A stretch of 64,000 bases of DNA from positions 186,001 through 250,000 of the forward strand of contig CAJUFE010000001.1 in NCBI GenBank assembly GCA_910585635.1. Direction: 5' to 3'. The stretch is from an uncultured Lachnospiraceae bacterium. GTDB lineage: Bacteria > Bacillota > Clostridia > Lachnospirales > Lachnospiraceae. Positions 24,952-32,912 of this stretch are shown here, one piece after another. Under the pieces are notes generated by a model. That model was given only the letters and a program-made list of their open reading frames with translations, did not search any database and was not told the DNA's origin. Numbering within the stretch: the first letter of the stretch is position 1; every line of letters starts with the position of its first letter. The translations under genes were made by a program, and so were the position numbers.

Positions 24952-26547
24952 ATGTTCACAAAGATCTGTACGGCTGCGGAAGCGGCTGCACTTGTTAAGG
25001 ACGGCGCGTTCCTAGTCTGTGCCGGTAACATGAACAACTGTCTGGCGGAGGAGATCTGCGCGGCGATAGAAGCCCGCTTCCAGGAGACCAGCCATCCGAA
25101 GGATATGACGATCATGTCGGCTTCCGGCGTGGGCGATATGGGACCGGTGGGCGGCGTGTTCCGGGGCTTTGAGCATTTTGCCCATGAGGGCATGATCCGC
25201 CGGGTGATCGTGGGCCATAACGGCTCCAACCATTCGATCATGCAGATGCAGGCGGAGTTAAAGGTGGAGTCCTACAACTTCCCCCAGGGCGTGATCGAGC
25301 ACATGTTCCGGACCCGGGCAAAGGGGCTGGATGTGGAGCTGTCCAAGGTGGGGATCGGCACCTTTGCGGATCCCCGGATCGAGGGCGGCAAGACCAATCC
25401 GGTGACCAAGGAGGACCTGGTGGAAGTGGTCCAGATCATGGGGGAGGAGTACCTGGCCTATAAGACCCCTAAGATCGACGTGGCACTGATCCGCGGCACC
25501 ACCGCGGACGAGGACGGCAACCTGACCTGCGAGGATGAGGCGGTATTGACCAATATCCAGGCGATCGCCATGGCCACCAAGGCCTCCGGCGGCATCGTCC
25601 TCTGCCAGGTGAAGAATGTGGTGAAAAAAGGCGCGCTGGCGGCCAAGGAAGTGGTGATCCCCGGGGCCTTCATCGATAAGCTGGTCATCTGCACGGACTT
25701 AGAGAAAAACCACCGGATGACCATGGGCGAGTATTATAACCCGGCCTACACGGGAAAATATAAGTATCCCATCTCTGCGGCAGCGGCGCTGCCCTTAGGG
25801 GTGAAGAAGACCATCGCCCGCCGTGCCGCCCAGGAGTTAAAGCTCCATGTACCGGTGAACACTGGGTTAGGCTATCCGGAGGGGATCTCGGCTGTAGCCA
25901 ATGAAGAGGGGATCGCGGAGGATCTGATCCTTACGGTGGAGACCGGCGCCTTCGGCGGCGTGCCGGCGGCCAGGACCTCCTTCGGGGCAACGGCCAATGC
26001 CCTTGCTTTCGTGGACAGCCCCACGATCTTCGACCTGTATGACAGCGGCTATCTCTACGCCACCTTTGTGGGCCTGGCCGAGTGCGATCCGGAAGGGTCC
26101 GTCAATGTGTCCCGCTTCGTGGACCGGTCCGGCAGAGAGCGCAGGCCGGGGGCCGGCGGCTTCATCAACCTGACCCAGGGGGCAAAGAACGTGATCTTCT
26201 GCGGCACCATGACCTCCGGGGGCTATAAGGCGGAGATAAAAGACGGGAAGCTGGTGATCTTACAGGAGGGAGCGGAGAAGAAGTTCTTAAAGAAGATCAA
26301 CCAGATCACCTTCTCCGGCCCCAGGGCCATGGCGATCCAGCAGAATGTGCTGTACATCACGGACCGCTGTGTGTTCCGCCTGACCAAGGAGGGGCTTAAG
26401 CTCATCGAGGTGGCCCCGGGGATCGATATCGAGACCCAGATCCTGCCCTACATGGAATTTAAGCCGATCATCGGGGACGATGTGAAGGAGATGGATCCGA
26501 AGATCTTCAGGGAAGGGCTGATCGGGCTGAAGGAGACCGTGGAGTGA
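24952..26547 (+). CDS. Acetate/propionate-type CoA-transferase
   Basis: A 531-residue family I CoA-transferase in which alpha and beta halves are fused, as in propionate CoA-transferase. The alpha half contains SGVGDMGPVGGVFRGF and GTFADPRIEGGK; the beta half carries the catalytic glutamate in ILTVETGAFGG. Such enzymes move CoA from acetyl-CoA or another donor to a carboxylic acid. I start at the second of two adjacent ATGs (24952) because AAGGAGGG then has normal spacing. It lies about 280 bases downstream of the molybdenum hydroxylase genes on the same strand, so activation of an imported acid to its CoA ester is a reasonable role (inference). Confidence 0.87.
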   Translation: MFTKICTAAEAAALVKDGAFLVCAGNMNNCLAEEICAAIEARFQETSHPKDMTIMSASGVGDMGPVGGVFRGFEHFAHEGMIRRVIVGHNGSNHSIMQMQAELKVESYNFPQGVIEHMFRTRAKGLDVELSKVGIGTFADPRIEGGKTNPVTKEDLVEVVQIMGEEYLAYKTPKIDVALIRGTTADEDGNLTCEDEAVLTNIQAIAMATKASGGIVLCQVKNVVKKGALAAKEVVIPGAFIDKLVICTDLEKNHRMTMGEYYNPAYTGKYKYPISAAAALPLGVKKTIARRAAQELKLHVPVNTGLGYPEGISAVANEEGIAEDLILTVETGAFGGVPAARTSFGATANALAFVDSPTIFDLYDSGYLYATFVGLAECDPEGSVNVSRFVDRSGRERRPGAGGFINLTQGAKNVIFCGTMTSGGYKAEIKDGKLVILQEGAEKKFLKKINQITFSGPRAMAIQQNVLYITDRCVFRLTKEGLKLIEVAPGIDIETQILPYMEFKPIIGDDVKEMDPKIFREGLIGLKETVE

Positions 26548-26647
26548 AGGAGGCCATGACGGCGGAGCGTGTGGACTGAAGGCGAGCGTGACGGCTGGAG
26601 GAGGCCATGGCGGCGGAGCGCGTGGGCTGAAGGCGAGCGTGATGGCC
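26548..26647. repeat. Two 51-base direct repeats in a gene-free gap
   Basis: AGGAGGCCATG then GCGGAGCG then CTGAAGGCGAGCGTGA recur with period 51 at 26548 and 26599, with a few substitutions. They start at the CoA-transferase stop codon. The whole gap to 26904 holds no supported gene; the adenylating-enzyme frame is open through part of it but lacks a good start there. Confidence 0.7.
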
Positions 26648-26904
26648 AGAGGCTGCGCGTGTAAGGGCAGGGACAAGAGGCTGGCGGCAGTGAGACTTTA
26701 GGACCATGCCCTTGCAGATCGTGTGCCATCGAAGGATCTTGCGCCGTATCGCTGGATGTGGCTGCCTGGCTCCGGCGGGGAAGGATGCGCGCGGAAAGGG
26801 ACGCTGAGAAGGACGATAGAAAAAGAAATAGAAAAGAAGACCCCTGCGAAAGAAATGCCAGAGAAAGCACCCGGAAGAGCAAAAGCCCGGGATCGGTGGA
26901 GCAT

Positions 26905-28692
26905 ATGGAGAGAAAATGGTCAGAGCATCTGTTAGAGCATAAAAGGATTTTTCAGGAAAATACGATCGTGGGGCTGTTCCGCCTTGCAACAGAGCAGGCT
27001 CCGGGGAAGGCCGCTCTGGTGACCGGGCAGGTCCGCCTCACCTACAGGGAACTGGAGGAGCTGAGCGACCGGATCGCCCGGGGACTGCTGGCGGAAGGTG
27101 TGCAGGAGGGCGAGATCGTGGCCGTACGGACAGGGCGTACTGCCTGGTCCGTGGCTGCTTTCTTAGGGGTCTGGAAGGCCGGCTGTGCCTATGTTTTTTT
27201 GGACTCGGACCAGCCGGCCTACTACAATTCCTTATGTATGCAGGAATGCGGCGTGCGCCATGAGGTGACCCAGGCCTTTGTGGAACGGGTGCTGGCGGGG
27301 CGGAGGGAAGAGTGCTCTGCGGGAGAGGATCCTGCGAAAGTATGTCCTGCAGGTGGAGAGCAGGGACCTCTTTCTGGATGTCCAGGGAGCAGAGGACAGA
27401 AGCCCCAGGCAGGATGTCCGGGGAGAGGAGGACAGAAGCCCCAGGCAGGATGCTCAGAGAGCGGAGGACAAAAGCCCCAGGCAGGATGTCCAGGGAGAGG
27501 AGGACAGAAGCCCCAGGCAGGATGCTCAGAGAGCGGAGGACAGAAGCTCCAGGCAGGATGCCCGGTGGAAGGGCAGCCGGCGAGGCTGGACAGAGGCCGC
27601 TTTGCGGAGCGGGGCGGAAGGGACCGTCTGGCGGTGGTGGTGTATACCAGCGGCTCCACGGGAAAGCCCAAAGGCGTTCTGATCACCCAGCAGAACCTGG
27701 CGGCCACGGTCTCGAATTTTGGGGAGATCGGGTTTTCCAGCGACGACCATTACGGCTGCTTCGCCAGCCTGATGTTCATCGCCTCTGTGTACGACATCGC
27801 CCTGTCCCTGTCGATCGGGGCCACCTTGTACCTGATCCCGAAGGCGATCCGAAGGAATATCCGGGAGGTGGCAAAGTACTATGTGGAAAAGCAGATCACG
27901 GCCACCTTCCTGCCGCCTCATATGGCGATGAAATACATGGAGCTGGACGAGGAGAGCCCCCTGCGCCTGCTCTTATCCGGCAGCGAGCCGGTGCGGAATC
28001 TAAAGAGGCGGCCTTATAAGATCCTCAATGTCTATGCCAGCAGTGAGGCCAGCGCCCTGATCAGCTACTACCAGGTGGAGGACAGCCGGAAGGCTTATCC
28101 GATCGGACGGGTGGTGGCGGCTCTGCGGTACTACATCGTGGATGAGGAGGGAACGCCTGTCCGGCCGGGGGAGGAAGGGGAATTGTGGATCTCCGGCCCC
28201 CAGGTCAGCATAGGCTACTGCCAGATGCCCCAGCTGACGGCAGAGCATTTCTGTCCCAACCCATTTTGCGGGGGAGCGCCTTATGAGCGGGTGTTCAAGA
28301 CCGGGGATATGGTCTCGGAAGAGAAAAAAGATGAACTGGTCTACCATGGCCGGAAGGACAACATGGTCAAGATCCGGGGTTTTCGGGTGGAGCTGACAGG
28401 GGTGGAAAGGCATATGCTGGAATACCCGGGCATCAAGGAGGCCTGCTGCAGGGCCTACACCGACAGCGGCGGGACCAACCTGCTCTTCGGCTACTATATC
28501 TCCGGGGAGCCGGTGGACCATGAGGACTTTAGAGCCTTTCTGGGGAAGATGCTGCCTTACTATATGATCCCTTTGGGGCTGGTGCGCTGCGAGGAGTTCC
28601 CCCGGACCCTGTCCGGGAAGGTGGACCGGAAAGCTTTTTTGCCGCCGGAGGGACTGGATGATTGGAGGCAGCTGGCGGAGCGCTATCGGTGA
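26905..28692 (+). CDS. AMP-forming adenylation enzyme, stand-alone amino-acid-type A domain
   Basis: A 595-residue ANL-family enzyme. Core motifs are present: VVVYTSGSTGKPKG (P-loop), YDIALSLSIGATLY with the aspartate that binds an amino group in amino-acid-activating domains, NVYASSEAS, KTGDMV, YHGRKDNMVKIRGFRVEL and the catalytic lysine in TLSGKVDRKAF. It resembles NRPS A domains or DltA more than acyl-CoA ligases, yet no carrier protein is nearby. A low-complexity, cysteine-containing repeat insert of about 110 residues lies between the N-terminal part and the P-loop. Start ATG 26905 follows GGTGGAG. Substrate unknown; it may activate an amino or aryl acid for the CoA-linked pathway around it. 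Confidence 0.83.
   Translation: MERKWSEHLLEHKRIFQENTIVGLFRLATEQAPGKAALVTGQVRLTYRELEELSDRIARGLLAEGVQEGEIVAVRTGRTAWSVAAFLGVWKAGCAYVFLDSDQPAYYNSLCMQECGVRHEVTQAFVERVLAGRREECSAGEDPAKVCPAGGEQGPLSGCPGSRGQKPQAGCPGRGGQKPQAGCSESGGQKPQAGCPGRGGQKPQAGCSESGGQKLQAGCPVEGQPARLDRGRFAERGGRDRLAVVVYTSGSTGKPKGVLITQQNLAATVSNFGEIGFSSDDHYGCFASLMFIASVYDIALSLSIGATLYLIPKAIRRNIREVAKYYVEKQITATFLPPHMAMKYMELDEESPLRLLLSGSEPVRNLKRRPYKILNVYASSEASALISYYQVEDSRKAYPIGRVVAALRYYIVDEEGTPVRPGEEGELWISGPQVSIGYCQMPQLTAEHFCPNPFCGGAPYERVFKTGDMVSEEKKDELVYHGRKDNMVKIRGFRVELTGVERHMLEYPGIKEACCRAYTDSGGTNLLFGYYISGEPVDHEDFRAFLGKMLPYYMIPLGLVRCEEFPRTLSGKVDRKAFLPPEGLDDWRQLAERYR
27394..27573 (+). repeat. Five in-frame 36-bp coding repeats in the adenylation enzyme
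   Basis: Units begin at 27394, 27430, 27466, 27502 and 27538 and encode GQKPQAGCPGRG or GQKPQAGCSESG in alternation, the last being degenerate. The alternation implies a 72-bp duplication on top of the 36-bp one. Each unit contains one cysteine. Confidence 0.92.
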
Positions 28693-28779
28693 CGGGGAGG
28701 GGGCAGGCGTTACAGGGCAGCATCCGTGGCGGTACAGAAGATCGACGGCACAGAGGTCAATCAGAGAGGAAGGGGAGAT

Positions 28780-29610
28780 ATGGCTGGGTTTAACGATGAG
28801 GATCCGAGGAATGTCCGGGGAGATAGGCTGGAGACACCGGAGGAGCAGCTTTTCCGTATCGTCTTAGACTGCCTTGCCTATGAAGGCTATGGGTGTATGA
28901 CCCTTAAGGCTATAGACGAAAGGTGCCAAAGTGAGGAGCTTAAGGAGATCCTGTCCGGCTATGGGACGAAGGAGGATCTGTGCGCTGCGGCCCTGGAGGA
29001 TGGGGCGGAACGGGTGGCCCTGGTCTATGGGAAGATCACGGCAGAGGCCAGAGCCTATCTGGAGGCAGCAGGCGCAGGTACGCCCAGTACCCGCAAGAAA
29101 GGGGAAGAAGGAGCAGACGCGTCGGACAGTGCCAGATCAGTGGGAGACGCGGAGCGCCAGCCGGTGGTATATGGGGAACGTCAGTCGGTGGGGCTTTGCT
29201 GGGAGCCGGAGGACGAGGGCTTTAAACAGCTGGAACGTCTCCTCTACCGCCATATCTACCAGTGCTTTCATCCGAAGAACCGGATCTATGTCCTGGCGGC
29301 GGCCCAGGAGAGCCAGCTGCCGCCAGGTCTGGGGCAGATCCTGCCAGACGCCCTGTGGCAATGCTTCGGCAGTGTGCTGGCGCGGCTGATCTATCAGGTC
29401 AGCCAGGTGAAGAACGCCCAGGTGGCGGCCATGTGCGCCTGCGCGGTCTGTGGCAGCATCAACCTCTTTGTCCAGCAGCCTAAGTACTGCAAAAATGTGT
29501 TCCGGGGGCAGACGGGCAGGGAGCCGGACTATGGGGTCATAGAGGACCTTTTGAACAATCATTTCCTCCGCGCTATCGCGGCGGATACGGCGATCAACAA
29601 GGCATTTTAG
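28780..29610 (+). CDS. Divergent TetR-like regulator
   Basis: A 276-residue protein with a TetR-type start: TPEEQLFRIVLDCLAYEGYG then MTLKAIDERCQSEELKEILSGYGTKEDL (about residues 18-62), which fits the helix-turn-helix and the following helix but departs from consensus in the recognition helix. A charged low-complexity linker (about 97-137) separates it from a helical C-terminal domain with several cysteines (MCACAVCGSINLF). Start ATG 28780 is placed after GGAAGGGGAGAT. It follows the adenylation enzyme by about 90 bases on the same strand and may control that enzyme. Moderate certainty because the DNA-binding motif is weak. Confidence 0.6.
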   Translation: MAGFNDEDPRNVRGDRLETPEEQLFRIVLDCLAYEGYGCMTLKAIDERCQSEELKEILSGYGTKEDLCAAALEDGAERVALVYGKITAEARAYLEAAGAGTPSTRKKGEEGADASDSARSVGDAERQPVVYGERQSVGLCWEPEDEGFKQLERLLYRHIYQCFHPKNRIYVLAAAQESQLPPGLGQILPDALWQCFGSVLARLIYQVSQVKNAQVAAMCACAVCGSINLFVQQPKYCKNVFRGQTGREPDYGVIEDLLNNHFLRAIAADTAINKAF

Positions 29611-29649
29611 GTGTTTTTACAGAAGGAGCGAGCGGGAGGAGCAAGGGAG

Positions 29650-29853
29650 ATGGAGTGGAGTAGAGAGGATGTGGGACGACTGCAGAAGGAGGCCTGGCAG
29701 GAGGGCTATGACGCGGCTATGCAAAAGCTGCGGATCGCCATCAAGCTGCGGGATATGGGGATCGCCGACTGCGAGATCGTGAAACGGACCGATCTGCCGC
29801 CGGCCATCGTCCATGGACTTTTGGGGGAGCATGGACATGGTCATGGCGGATGA
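29650..29853 (+). CDS. Small helix-turn-helix-like protein, possible nuclease-family tail
   Basis: A 67-residue frame starting at ATG 29650 after GGAGGAGCAAGGGAG. It contains EGYDAAMQKLRIAIKLRDMG followed by IVKRTDLPPAIVHGLLGE, which resembles the C-terminal tail (helical DNA-binding-like segment) of Rpn-type PD-(D/E)XK nuclease/transposase proteins. No nuclease domain precedes it. It ends in a histidine-rich HGHGHGG. Either a small independent gene or the leftover end of a larger one. Confidence 0.45.
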   Translation: MEWSREDVGRLQKEAWQEGYDAAMQKLRIAIKLRDMGIADCEIVKRTDLPPAIVHGLLGEHGHGHGG

Positions 29854-30004
29854 AAGGGCCGCTATGGCGATCCATGTGGTGGCCGCGGCATCCGGTCCAT
29901 CACCGCATGCGATCGAAAATGGCCGGATGCGTTGGCAGCCAGAGCCTGGTATGCATCGGAACGGCTGCCCTGGATCGCGTTGCCGCGGATCTTGCAGGGT
30001 AAGA

Positions 30005-30439
30005 TCACTGGGCAGAAGCGCCCCCGGTCGCCTTCCAGGCCTGCAGGTCTGCTTTTTTGTAGTCTGCATAGCTTGCGAGGGCATTTTTTAACCCCATGGT
30101 GGCCAGGACCGAAAAGTAGAAGACCTGGTCGTCTAAGGTGCCGTCGTCAGAGAGCTTTTCCGAGATCTCTCCAGGACCCAAAAGCTCCGCGGCCATGATG
30201 GCCTGGTCCTTTGCCAGCTCACAGATGCAGGCGGCGCAGGCTTTTAAAGCCTCCGGGCAGCCCTCGGAGGCGGTGTAGCCGATCTGGGTGATGATGTCAC
30301 GGTGGGTGGTAAAGGCGATGGAGAACAGGGTCTGTCCATCTTCGCCGATGACCTGGCCCAGAGCCTGCAGAGGAGAGGGCGTGGCGCAGTATCCTGCGGA
30401 AGTGGCATAATGTTGCAGCTTAGAAGGGTCGGCAGACAT
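30005..30439 (-). CDS. NifU/IscU-like protein lacking most cluster ligands
   Basis: A 144-residue protein whose layout follows NifU/IscU scaffolds: an N-terminal YATSAGYCATPSPLQALG, a beta region (LFSIAFTTHRDIITQIGYTA), the characteristic EGCPEALKACAACICELAK helix and a C-terminal FYFSVLATMGLKNALASY. Only part of the usual three-cysteine site is evident, so cluster assembly is uncertain. A good ribosome site (AAAGGAG) precedes ATG 30439. It is the only minus-strand gene in this stretch. It could serve the Fe-S-rich molybdenum hydroxylase, but that is a guess from proximity. Confidence 0.65.
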   Translation of the reverse strand: MSADPSKLQHYATSAGYCATPSPLQALGQVIGEDGQTLFSIAFTTHRDIITQIGYTASEGCPEALKACAACICELAKDQAIMAAELLGPGEISEKLSDDGTLDDQVFYFSVLATMGLKNALASYADYKKADLQAWKATGGASAQ

Positions 30440-30773
30440 AGGGGTACTCCTTTCGTGTGTCGTGTGGTGTAGATGTAGATGTTGTTGATATGATGGCTTC
30501 GGATCCAGTGGGTCCGGATAGGTCGCATGACCTGATCGATAGAGTCATTATAGCGGACGGGGGAGGGGATGTCAATAAAAAGTGAGGGGGGCCGCTGGCG
30601 TGGTATAAAAAGTGAGGGGCGGCTGGCGCGGTATAAAAAGCGAGAGGGCCGCTGGCGTGGTATAAAAAGCGAGAGGGCCGCTGGCGCGAGAGTGGGCAGT
30701 AACAAAATATAATATGAAAAGTGGCCGCAGCATAACAGTGGAAAAGAGGACGGGCGAGGAGGATCGTTGAGAT
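30440..30773. other. Gene-free gap with tandem repeats
   Basis: Between the divergent starts of the NifU-like and hotdog genes. It contains the four-copy repeat at 30575-30690 and AT-rich sequence (30700-30720) that could hold a promoter for the hotdog gene. No gene is supported. Confidence 0.5.
30575..30690. repeat. Four tandem copies of a 28-30 bp unit
   Basis: Units starting ATAAAAAGTGAG or ATAAAAAGCGAG and ending CCGCTGGCG(T/C)GGT begin at 30575, 30605, 30633 and 30662. Each holds a TATAAAAAG element. They are contiguous, with no spacers, so not a CRISPR array. Confidence 0.85.
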
Positions 30774-31307
30774 ATGGAGAGAGAAAAGAGCATGGGGCAG
30801 GAGATGAAGGAGCATAGGATCGTGGAGCAGGTCCCCTGGAGTGAGACCTGCTTTGGCTGTAATGGCGGGCCGAATGAGGGGATCGGGATGCGGGCTTTTA
30901 TCACAGAGGATGGCTATGTGGTGGGGAGATGCCGGGTGAAGGCGGGGCATCAGGGGTTCCCGGATACGGTCCACGGCGGGATCATCGCCACGTATTTTGA
31001 CGAGGTCTTGTGGCATGCCACCAGGGTGGATGACCCGGATCTGCTGGCTATGACGGTAGAGATGACCACCCGGTATCAGAAGCGGATCCCGGTAGGGGAG
31101 GAGCTGCGGGTGGTGGCCAGACCGGCTGTTTTTGATGGGCGGCATGTCCGGGTGGAGGGCTATATCCTGCTCTCCGATGATACGGTGGCGGCCACGGCAT
31201 CGGTCCATTATATCACGGTACGCCAGGAGCATGTGTTCAATAAGACCGAGAACGCGCGGGTCAAGTATCAGGGTGATGCGAGAGAGCTGGGGAGCATCCG
31301 GTTTTAG
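30774..31307 (+). CDS. Hotdog-fold thioesterase (PaaI-like)
   Basis: A 177-residue single hotdog domain. The family signature is seen at VHGGIIATYFDEVLWHA (about residues 65-81), where the HGG and following acidic residue form the acyl-CoA thioesterase site, and at MTTRYQKRIPVGEELRVVA. An N-terminal CFGCNGGPNEGIGMR is typical of this PaaI-like subgroup. Such enzymes release CoA from aryl- or acyl-CoA intermediates, which fits the CoA-transferase upstream. A second ATG at 30792 is an alternative start. It is followed by a DUF1292 gene on the same strand. Confidence 0.82.
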   Translation: MEREKSMGQEMKEHRIVEQVPWSETCFGCNGGPNEGIGMRAFITEDGYVVGRCRVKAGHQGFPDTVHGGIIATYFDEVLWHATRVDDPDLLAMTVEMTTRYQKRIPVGEELRVVARPAVFDGRHVRVEGYILLSDDTVAATASVHYITVRQEHVFNKTENARVKYQGDARELGSIRF

Positions 31308-31423
31308 AAGAGAGGCGGATCTGAGCGGGAAAGATGAGTGGATCTGGACAGAAAAGATAGGCGGGGAAGACCGGCAGAGATGGGCCAGGATGACGGCGGA
31401 TGGGGCCGGGATAGGAGGGACAG

Positions 31424-31870
31424 ATGGCAGAGGGAGAAAAGACTGCCTGGGAGGATGGGGCAGTGGAGAGGACAGAGACCGTAGAGAGGAACGGTGCAGA
31501 GGGACAGGGGGCAAAGGGACAGATGGAAGATGTAGCGGAGAGAAAGGAAGGGGCGGCGGATCCCGGCCTGGAAGAGCGGGTGGAGGCGGAGAGGATCACC
31601 TTGGTGGATGACAAGGAGGAGGAGTATGACTTCCTGATCCTGGACCGGTTCCAGCTGAGCGGAAAGTGTTACCTGGCACTGGTCTCCTGTGATGAAAAGA
31701 CCGATATGGGCCATGGGAATGACCCGGGAGAGGCCAACGATATCACCGTCGTCCGAGAGGAGGAGGCGGGCGGTGAGCGCTCGTTCTTCGCGGTCACGGA
31801 TGCCGATGAGCTGCTGGCGGTGGCGAAGATGGTGGATGAGCGGTTTGGGCATCTGGGTGGATCCGTATAG
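31424..31870 (+). CDS. DUF1292-family protein
   Basis: A 148-residue protein. The C-terminal 85 residues match DUF1292: ERITLVDDKEEEYDFLILDRF, GKCYLALV and the ending AVTDADELLAVAKMVDERF. The first 55 residues are a highly charged Glu/Gly-rich stretch absent from most family members, probably disordered. AGGAGGGACAG precedes ATG 31424. The function of DUF1292 is not known; in Bacillota it is usually near yrrK and yqgE-like genes, which are not here. Confidence 0.75.
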   Translation: MAEGEKTAWEDGAVERTETVERNGAEGQGAKGQMEDVAERKEGAADPGLEERVEAERITLVDDKEEEYDFLILDRFQLSGKCYLALVSCDEKTDMGHGNDPGEANDITVVREEEAGGERSFFAVTDADELLAVAKMVDERFGHLGGSV

Positions 31871-31915
31871 GGCCGGCCCTGAAAGGCTGTCTTATGTCTG
31901 TATAGCGGACGGGGG

Positions 31916-31984
31916 ATCAGTAGGGACCCGGAAGTAAAAGGATATACCGATATTGATGAACTTTTTGAGGAGTTAGGCTCATGA
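31916..31984 (+). pseudogene. C-terminal relic of a DinJ/RelB antitoxin
   Basis: The frame reads ISRDPEVKGYTDIDELFEEL plus GS and stop, matching the conserved end of DinJ/RelB antitoxins. The upstream two thirds of the gene are missing; the sequence before it reads as unrelated DNA. Confidence 0.75.
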
Positions 31985-32094
31985 AGGAGTGCCATATCCA
32001 ACCAGACTGGTTACTGATATATCTTATAGAAGATGATATATTGACATTAACATCGATCGATATGGGAACGCATGCAGATCTGTTCAAAATGTGA
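31981..32094 (+). pseudogene. C-terminal relic of a YafQ-type toxin
   Basis: ATG overlaps the antitoxin stop (ATGA), as in intact pairs, but the frame passes after two codons straight to the toxin's C-terminal end: CHIQPDWLLIYLIEDDILTL, then MGTHADLF. About 50 residues, including most of the RNase fold, are gone. A deletion just after the start codon explains it. Confidence 0.78.
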
Positions 32095-32150
32095 TCAAAA
32101 TGATCAAAAATGCGGCATTAAAATATACCCGACAATGTAGGGGAAAAACG

Positions 32151-32196
32151 AAAAGGGTTGCCCTTCGTCCGTAACATGGACGGAGGGCAGCCTTTT
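32151..32196 (-). terminator. Terminator-like hairpin, stronger on the minus strand
   Basis: AAAAGGGTTGCCCTTCGTCC at 32151-32170 pairs with 32178-32196 with one bulge and a 7-base loop. Read on the minus strand it is followed by CGTTTTT. It would end the small minus-strand frame that stops at 32217. Confidence 0.6.
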
Positions 32197-32216
32197 CCTT
32201 GTCTGCTATGTCCGGA

Positions 32217-32347
32217 TCACTTTTTGAGCCGCAGCCCGTCCTTGAAGGCCTCGCCCACCCGTTCACCTACCCGATAGTAGCCATGGGTATAGGGATCAAA
32301 GGCGATCGCGAGATCCCTTCGGTTATGTTGATCTTTTTTCGCATCAT
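32217..32347 (-). pseudogene. Frameshifted small gene of unknown family
   Basis: On the minus strand GGAG precedes ATG 32347 or 32344, giving MRKKINITEG. About 10 codons later the coding-like continuation (DLAIAFDPYTHGYYRVGERV, then EAFKDGLRLKK and stop at 32217) is in a different frame. A terminator-like hairpin follows. It reads as a gene of about 45 codons broken by one frameshift, or as ends of a longer gene joined by deletion. Family not recognised. Confidence 0.35.
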
Positions 32348-32402
32348 CACCACTCCGTTCCTTAAGATTTTTGGATCTTTTTGTGATCATAGGCTATAGG
32401 GG

Positions 32403-32431
32403 TTGACAGGACCCTTGCCTTTCTCTATGAT
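32403..32431 (+). promoter_or_regulatory. Promoter of the HxlR gene
   Basis: TTGACA at 32403-32408, 17-base spacer, TATGAT at 32426-32431: a near-consensus sigma-A promoter about 50 bases before the start codon. Confidence 0.75.
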
Positions 32432-32482
32432 CATAACAGGTATTTCAAAAAATACAAGTACTATCTTAAAGGAAAGTGTAAA

Positions 32483-32818
32483 ATGATACGAGACTATATC
32501 GAAGAGGCCAATTTTGAAGATACGGGGTTCAGCTATACGCTGTCGCTCATATCCGGCAAGCATAAGATGGTCATCCTTTACTGCCTGATGGAGTTTGGTA
32601 CCGTGCGGTTCAACGCATTAAAAAGGTATCTGAAAAAGGTATCGGACAAAACCCTCAGCAATAACTTAAAGGAGCTGGAGGCCGACCGGCTGATCCTCCG
32701 AAAAGAATATCCCCAGATACCGCCAAAGGTGGAATACAGCCTGAGCGACAGAGGGAGGTCGCTGATGGCGGTCTTGGACCAGCTGTGCGTCTGGGGGGAG
32801 GAGAACAGGGAGCTTTGA
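32483..32818 (+). CDS. HxlR-family transcriptional regulator
   Basis: A 111-residue winged-helix protein of the HxlR type: LSLISGKHKMVILYCLMEFG (residues about 19-38), VRFNALKRYLKKVSDKTLSNNLKELEAD as the recognition region, then YSLSDRGRSLMAVLDQLCVWG. Length and motif order match the family. These proteins usually sense redox or small molecules and control an adjacent gene; here the next gene encodes a PD-(D/E)XK/AAA protein. The HxlR gene has its own near-consensus promoter. Confidence 0.9.
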   Translation: MIRDYIEEANFEDTGFSYTLSLISGKHKMVILYCLMEFGTVRFNALKRYLKKVSDKTLSNNLKELEADRLILRKEYPQIPPKVEYSLSDRGRSLMAVLDQLCVWGEENREL

Positions 32819-32912
32819 AACAAAGGGTGACCTCCGGACCTGTTTGTGCTATACTGATACAAAGGCATGAAGGACGTTTGGACACAGCATTTTTTAAGAA
32901 AAGAGGTGTGGT

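Larger units (their letters stand above)
31985..32482. other. Stretch with relics and no intact gene
   Basis: It holds the YafQ relic, a hairpin at 32151-32196, a frameshifted small minus-strand frame ending at 32217, and the HxlR promoter at 32403. Nothing else was recognised. Confidence 0.6.

Noticed and set aside
30575..30690. Regular repeats that might be a CRISPR array
   Set aside because: Units are contiguous with no unique spacers, and no cas gene is present. The same holds for 50040-50144.
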